Below, piece after piece: positions 60,606-64,000 of a stretch of DNA of 64,000 nt. The stretch's first letter is position 1; every line of letters begins with the position of its first letter. The DNA lies in assembly GCA_965214995.1 (NCBI GenBank), contig CBDCCT010000002.1, forward strand, positions 1,922,001-1,986,000. Reading direction: 5' to 3'. This DNA comes from CBDCCT01 sp965214995. Its GTDB lineage: Bacteria; Deinococcota; Deinococci; Deinococcales; Trueperaceae. Under the pieces are notes generated by a model. The model saw only the letters and a program-made list of their open reading frames with translations, did not search any database and was not told the origin of the DNA. The translations under genes and the position numbers were made by a program.

Positions 60606-61627
60606 CGCAGACCGTCACCAAGGGCGGTTGCGCCGCCAAAATAGCCGCGGGCACGCTCGCGGGACTCCTCGGGGCGCTGCCCCGGCAGGACCACCCGGAC
60701 CTGCTCGTCGGCACCGACTTTTTGGACGACGCGGCGGTGTGGCGGCTGGGGGACGACGCGGTGATGGTCCAGACGCTCGACTTTTTCACGCCCATCTTGG
60801 ACGACCCTCAAGACTTCGGCGCGGTGGCGGCGGCCAACGCGCTCTCGGACGTGTTTGCGATGGGCGCGACCCCGACCACCGCCTTGACTATTCTTGCCTA
60901 TCCCTTGGACACCCTCCCGCTGGACGTGTTGCGCGGCCTCATGGCGGGCGCGGCGGAGAAAATCAACGAGGCGGGCGCGCGGCTCGTCGGCGGGCACTCG
61001 ATAGACGACGACACGCTCAAGCTCGGCTTTAGCGTGACCGGGCTCGCGCACCCCGACCGGCTCTGGACGAACCGCGGCGCGCGCGCGGGCGACGCGCTGA
61101 TCCTCACCAAGGCGGTCGGTACGGGCACGCTCACGGGGGCCCTCAAAAACGACGAGGTGAGCTATGAAGACATCAGCGAGGCCGTCGCCTCGATGAAAAC
61201 GCTCAACCGGCTCGAGCTCCCCCCCACCTTGCACAGCGCGGTCCACGCCGCCACCGACGTGACGGGCTTCGGCGTCCTCGGCCACGCGCTTCACCTGGCG
61301 CAGGGCTCTAACAAAACCCTAAAACTAAGCGCGGGCGCGGTGCCGCTGCTCGAGCACGCCGACAAGACGCTGCGCCGCAACATCCTCACCAAGGCGCACC
61401 GGAGCAACACGGCCTACGCTGAGCCCCACACGAGCGGGCGGGGCGACCTCAGCGACCTCCAGTGGTGGACGCTGGTGGACCCGCAGACGAGCGGGGGCTT
61501 GCTCTTGAGCGTCGACGAGGCTCGAGCGGACGAGGTGTTGGGGGTGATTCGGCCCGCTTTTCCTCGAGCCGCCGTCATCGGTTCCGTGAGTGAGAGGCAG
61601 GAGCGGGCGCTCAGCGTCGGCGTCTAA
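60563..61627 (+). CDS. selD: selenide, water dikinase SelD
   Basis: SelD makes selenophosphate from selenide and ATP. The glycine-rich N-terminus with its reactive Cys is present (VTKGGCAAKIAAG, Cys at about residue 23), so this is a Cys form without selenocysteine. The metal- and ATP-binding segments LVGTDFLDDAAVW, LDFFTPILDD, GGHSIDDDTLK and DVTGFGVLGH are intact. GTG 60563 is preferred because GAGGAG lies eight bases before it; a GTG at 60554 would leave almost no spacing. It overlaps selU by 43 bases. No selA, selB or selC is in the window, so tRNA selenation is the visible use. Confidence 0.93.
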   Translation: MADAVARPNIPIRLTQTVTKGGCAAKIAAGTLAGLLGALPRQDHPDLLVGTDFLDDAAVWRLGDDAVMVQTLDFFTPILDDPQDFGAVAAANALSDVFAMGATPTTALTILAYPLDTLPLDVLRGLMAGAAEKINEAGARLVGGHSIDDDTLKLGFSVTGLAHPDRLWTNRGARAGDALILTKAVGTGTLTGALKNDEVSYEDISEAVASMKTLNRLELPPTLHSAVHAATDVTGFGVLGHALHLAQGSNKTLKLSAGAVPLLEHADKTLRRNILTKAHRSNTAYAEPHTSGRGDLSDLQWWTLVDPQTSGGLLLSVDEARADEVLGVIRPAFPRAAVIGSVSERQERALSVGV

Positions 61628-61968
61628 ATGACCTTGCGTTCCGGCACGCGCTCGAGCAGTAGCGGACGTATCGTCATACCGTAAGATACGCTCTTCCCAA
61701 AGGTCGGTCAACGTGAGGGCGCACCCGCGCAACTTTTGGCTGTCGTTGAAAATTATTGACAAATCTTAGGCTCGAGGGTGATGCGACTAAGGAGTTCGGC
61801 GGCGCTCACAGGGTGCATTCTAGGACAGTAGGGCTGTGAAAAGCTTGGGCGTGGGTTCAAGTAGGTTTTCCTCGAGCCCCTCAACTTAGCCGCGTAGAAT
61901 CAGAAATCAAGTCAACCTCACGAATATATGCTCGTTTAGCAGGTTTTAAAAGGGGATGAAGCAAAAAA
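61628..61968. other. intergenic stretch, no supported gene
   Basis: About 340 bp between selD and the RES toxin gene. Three CTCGAG copies lie in it (near 61651, 61771 and 61872). GGGTTCAAG near 61853 resembles part of a tRNA T-arm but has no matching arms. No gene is supported. Confidence 0.4.
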
Positions 61969-62451
61969 TCAACCCTCATCCGCGAGCCGCGCGTCGAAGC
62001 GGAAGGGTCGCGGCGCCTCAATGTTCAGTTCAGAGAACTGTGGATGAGCCGGATTGAGAAGATAATTTCGCTCCTCGGGCACGATCACACTGGGAACGGC
62101 CAGGGCAACGCTAGCGTGAGCCGTCAGCCAGGCGTTACCGACGCGGCGCGCGCCTCCGCTCACCGCCCGCGCCCGCCAATCCTCGGGGAGATTTTCGGCG
62201 CGCAGCTCGAGCACAAGCGCCTCGGGAATGGAGAGTTTGAAAGAGACGTAATCCCGCTCAAAGCGTCGCCTGTCCGCATGGACGAGCGTTTCCAGCGCGG
62301 CAAGCGACAGGCTCGAGGAGACGTAAACAGCCCGCAGCCCCGGCGAGTTCCAACGCCCGCCGAAAAGACGCGCGCCCTCACCACCAAAAGCGTCGGCCTG
62401 AGTGCTGTACTTGGGCCTAACGAGCCGCCAAGCCGTGAGGACGCTAGCCAT
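61969..62451 (-). CDS. RES-domain toxin
   Basis: A 160-residue RES family toxin. Known RES toxins attack NAD+ in the cell until bound by their Xre antitoxin. The three signature residues are in place: Arg in GGRWNSPG near 31-33, Glu in AALETLVH near 53, and Ser in AVPSVIVPEE near 118. The upstream gene is the matching Xre-type antitoxin, in the same operon with a spacer of about 30 bp. Confidence 0.9.
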   Translation of the reverse strand: MASVLTAWRLVRPKYSTQADAFGGEGARLFGGRWNSPGLRAVYVSSSLSLAALETLVHADRRRFERDYVSFKLSIPEALVLELRAENLPEDWRARAVSGGARRVGNAWLTAHASVALAVPSVIVPEERNYLLNPAHPQFSELNIEAPRPFRFDARLADEG

Positions 62452-62481
62452 ACAAACAGCGTCAGAGGTAGTTTGATAGAC

Positions 62482-62916
62482 TCAACTGTAAACGCCGTAA
62501 TCAATCCGCCCGAGCAGGTTTTCGACTTCTCTGGCACCAATTTCCGTGTCGGCGTAGTCGAGCGGCGTAACGTCGCCCAAACTCAAATTAGGTGTTTTGA
62601 GCCAAAGAGCCCCGTCGTTCACGTTTTCGAATACCTGCGTCGCGCGCTCGAGCAAGGTGGCAATCCGGAGGACGTGTTCGCCCTCTTCAAACGTCAATTG
62701 CCCGGCGCGTTTGCGGCGGGTCAGGGTCGTGCCGCTGATGCCTGCCAGCTTCGCCAGCGCCGCGTCGCTCAGCTCGAGCGCCTCGGCCAAGGCGCGAAAA
62801 ACCTGGATAGGCAGGCCGCCCTTGACGGCTTTGATGAGGTCGTGTGGGCGCTCCGCAAGGCCAAGGTTGTGAAGCACGCTCTTTGAGGGCTCGAGCGGGG
62901 GGATGAACGCGTCCAT
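62482..62916 (-). CDS. Xre/MbcA/ParS-type antitoxin of the RES pair
   Basis: A 144-residue protein with an N-terminal Xre-like helix-turn-helix region (LSDAALAKLAGISGTTLTRR near residues 49-68) and a C-terminal DUF2384 domain (LERATQVFENVNDGALWLKTP, DYADTEIGAREVENLLGRIDYG), the part that blocks the RES toxin's active site. As usual the antitoxin gene comes first. A leaderless -10 box precedes ATG 62916; autorepression is expected. Confidence 0.9.
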   Translation of the reverse strand: MDAFIPPLEPSKSVLHNLGLAERPHDLIKAVKGGLPIQVFRALAEALELSDAALAKLAGISGTTLTRRKRAGQLTFEEGEHVLRIATLLERATQVFENVNDGALWLKTPNLSLGDVTPLDYADTEIGAREVENLLGRIDYGVYS

Positions 62917-62922
62917 GTGGCT

Positions 62923-62928
62923 ATTTTA
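62923..62928 (-). promoter_or_regulatory. leaderless -10 box of the Xre antitoxin gene
   Basis: On the minus strand TAAAAT ends six bases before the ATG at 62916 with no Shine-Dalgarno. Confidence 0.6.
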
Positions 62929-62963
62929 GCACGGCCATATAGACCAGCCCGACGTGTGTTGTT

Positions 62964-63350
62964 TCACCACAGCGTGCTTGCACCGTAGGTTTTAATAAAC
63001 GCGTCGTTGGTGACCAAGGTGAGTTTTTCCAACTCCGCCTGAACGACGAGCAGCCGGTCAAACGGGTCGCTGTGGTGCGAGGGCAGGTGATATTCGTGTA
63101 CGGCGTGCGTCAGCGTGATAGGAAGTACACCGAAAGCGTGCCGCTGCACCATGTGCGCCATGAAGAGGTCCGGCGCTTCGGGTAAGGGCAACTTGCCTAA
63201 ACGCGCTTTAATCGCTATCTCCCACCCGTTGACGGCGCTCACGAAAACTTCATTTGCGGCGCTCGCTATCGCCCCTCTAGCGTTCTCGGAGAGCCGCGGG
63301 TCGTCCGCCGTCCACCACAAAAAGGTGTGCGTGTCGAGGAGCAGCCGCAC
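62964..63350 (-). CDS. vapC: PIN-domain toxin (VapC-like)
   Basis: A 128-residue PIN-domain ribonuclease. The acidic residues of the metal site can be seen: Asp6 in LLDTHTFLWW, Glu in NGWEIAIKARLGKL near residue 44, and Asp in SDPFDRLLVVQA near 95-98. This is the PIN subgroup usually paired with Phd/YefM antitoxins. The antitoxin gene lies directly upstream, overlapping by a base. Confidence 0.9.
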   Translation of the reverse strand: MRLLLDTHTFLWWTADDPRLSENARGAIASAANEVFVSAVNGWEIAIKARLGKLPLPEAPDLFMAHMVQRHAFGVLPITLTHAVHEYHLPSHHSDPFDRLLVVQAELEKLTLVTNDAFIKTYGASTLW

Positions 63351-63577
63351 TACTCGAAGGCTTTGAGGACATCGTCAGGTAGCGGGTCAAAGAAGCCTTC
63401 CGGCACGACAAGCCCTTTCGCTCCCCCAGGCGTACGCGCCCGCTTCTGCGTCAATGGGCAGAGGCGTGCAACGGGTTCGCCCGCTCGAGCAATGATAATC
63501 TCCTCGCCCAGCGCGACCCGCTCGAGCAGCTTGGAAAAGTGCGTTTTGGCTTCGTGGATGTTGACCAGAGTGCTCAT
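63350..63577 (-). CDS. Phd/YefM-type antitoxin
   Basis: A 75-residue antitoxin. The N-terminal DNA-binding domain has the family pattern VNIHEAKTHFSKLLERV (residues 5-21) and IIIARAGEPVARL; the C-terminal tail that wraps the toxin follows (VPEGFFDPLPDDVLKAFE). The ATG at 63577 is preferred over a longer frame because TATACT ends six bases before it. It is cotranscribed with the PIN toxin. Confidence 0.9.
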   Translation of the reverse strand: MSTLVNIHEAKTHFSKLLERVALGEEIIIARAGEPVARLCPLTQKRARTPGGAKGLVVPEGFFDPLPDDVLKAFE

Positions 63578-63583
63578 AGCACC

Positions 63584-63589
63584 AGTATA
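63584..63589 (-). promoter_or_regulatory. leaderless -10 box of the Phd-type antitoxin gene
   Basis: On the minus strand TATACT ends six bases before the ATG at 63577, as in the RES/Xre operon. Confidence 0.6.
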
Positions 63590-63731
63590 GACTAAGTAGC
63601 GGACTAGGGTGCGGCTACGGCTAAAACCGCTTGTAGATCTTAGAACTCTAAACTCGAGCGTCGTTTCCTGCGCAAATGCAACAGCCTTGATGACATAGGT
63701 GAGCATGTCTCACAGGTAAAGCTCGTCTCGC

Positions 63732-64000
63732 TCAGGCAGCTTCATAAACTGTCTGAGCATCTTCTAAAACGTGTGGCAGCAGCAGGGGGTGGAGCCCCCC
63801 CGGTGTGGTTACGTCCACGCGCCGCTCCAAGATGCGCTCCAACTCGTTACTGAAAGAGAAAAACGCGTAGCCCGGTATTCGGTTCGGTAAAAACTCGAGG
63901 AGCACATCAACATCACTGTGAGCATCGAAACGGTTTGTAATGACCGAGCCAAAGAGAGCCAGACGCTTCACGCCGTGCTTTTCACAGAACGCCCGGAGGG
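63732..64000 (-). CDS. MNT-domain nucleotidyltransferase (start lies beyond the window)
   Basis: The visible 89 residues form a minimal nucleotidyltransferase. The GS-x(9-12)-DxD motif is present as LALFGSVITNRFDAHSDVDVLLEF. The frame continues upstream of the GTG at 63971 (LRAFCEKHGVKRLALFGS), which is how such proteins normally begin, so the true start is beyond the right edge. MNT proteins usually pair with HEPN toxins as antitoxins that AMPylate their partner. No HEPN gene is seen downstream in the window. Confidence 0.8.
   Translation of the reverse strand, partial: LRAFCEKHGVKRLALFGSVITNRFDAHSDVDVLLEFLPNRIPGYAFFSFSNELERILERRVDVTTPGGLHPLLLPHVLEDAQTVYEAA

Noticed and set aside
61845..61870. 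GGGTTCAAG tract, possibly a tRNA (selC) near selD
   Set aside because: The flanks do not pair as a T-arm and no cloverleaf can be drawn, so a tRNA-Sec gene is not supported.

Overview
The window is high-GC DNA from a bacterium that most resembles the Deinococcota, probably a Truepera-like lineage. The evidence is an SlpA-type protein with one SLH domain, a coiled coil and a beta-barrel; a carotenoid cluster of the deinoxanthin type (CrtB, CrtO, CruF, CruG, CrtD-like); a glutaminyl-tRNA synthetase with a YqeY-like tail; a CsoR with the Cys-His-His metal site known from Thermus; and several genes whose -10 box ends 5-7 nt before the start codon, the leaderless pattern known from Deinococcus. 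This placement is inferred from gene content; no rRNA is present.

Layout. 1-7.2 kb is housekeeping: an unidentified gene end, a thioredoxin-fold protein, rlmH, thyX, the large SLH/barrel protein with its own promoter and terminator, a lipid kinase and a beta-helix transferase. 7.3-14.2 kb is a tight minus-strand operon (RidA protein, enoyl-CoA hydratase, acyl-CoA dehydrogenase, aminobenzoate-type CoA ligase, thioesterase, and a two-domain flavin monooxygenase/Old Yellow Enzyme) that fits aerobic CoA-dependent breakdown of 2-aminobenzoate. 14.65-17.1 kb is a penicillin-acylase-family enzyme. 17.4-27.75 kb is a plus-strand block: a two-subunit ThDP decarboxylase, an isatin-hydrolase/kynurenine-formamidase-type 'cyclase', an alpha/beta hydrolase, a five-gene Liv-type ABC importer and an SDR dehydrogenase. 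A BlaI/BlaR1-type regulatory pair with its own operator-promoter sits between livG and livF. Together the two catabolic arms suggest uptake of an indole- or isatin-like aromatic, conversion to 2-aminobenzoate and CoA-dependent degradation.

28-31 kb holds a GNAT acetyltransferase and glnS. 31-36.7 kb is a copper-handling island (Csp-type four-helix copper-binding protein, glutaredoxin-like protein, CopA, DUF305 protein, CsoR, CopZ) that also carries debris of at least three broken genes. 37-43.5 kb has ilvE, a lipoprotein with four PPC domains, galE, a secreted protein and a TspO-like membrane protein. 43.8-51.2 kb is the carotenoid operon, which includes a fusion of a CrtYcd-type lycopene cyclase with the CruF hydratase and an inserted acyltransferase. 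51.3-54 kb has two methyltransferases, a PRC-barrel protein, a small membrane protein and a YjbR protein. 54-57.7 kb has a Ktr/Trk potassium system, a membrane protein and a protein with a Mu GemA-like domain. 58-61.6 kb has a HAMP membrane protein and the selenium pair selU-selD. The right end (62-64 kb) is a toxin-antitoxin cluster: RES/Xre, VapC/Phd and an MNT nucleotidyltransferase cut by the window edge.

One feature runs through the whole window: the palindrome CTCGAG, often inside GGCTCGAGCC, is far more frequent than base composition predicts, in genes and between them. In one broken gene a copy lies exactly at the frameshift.
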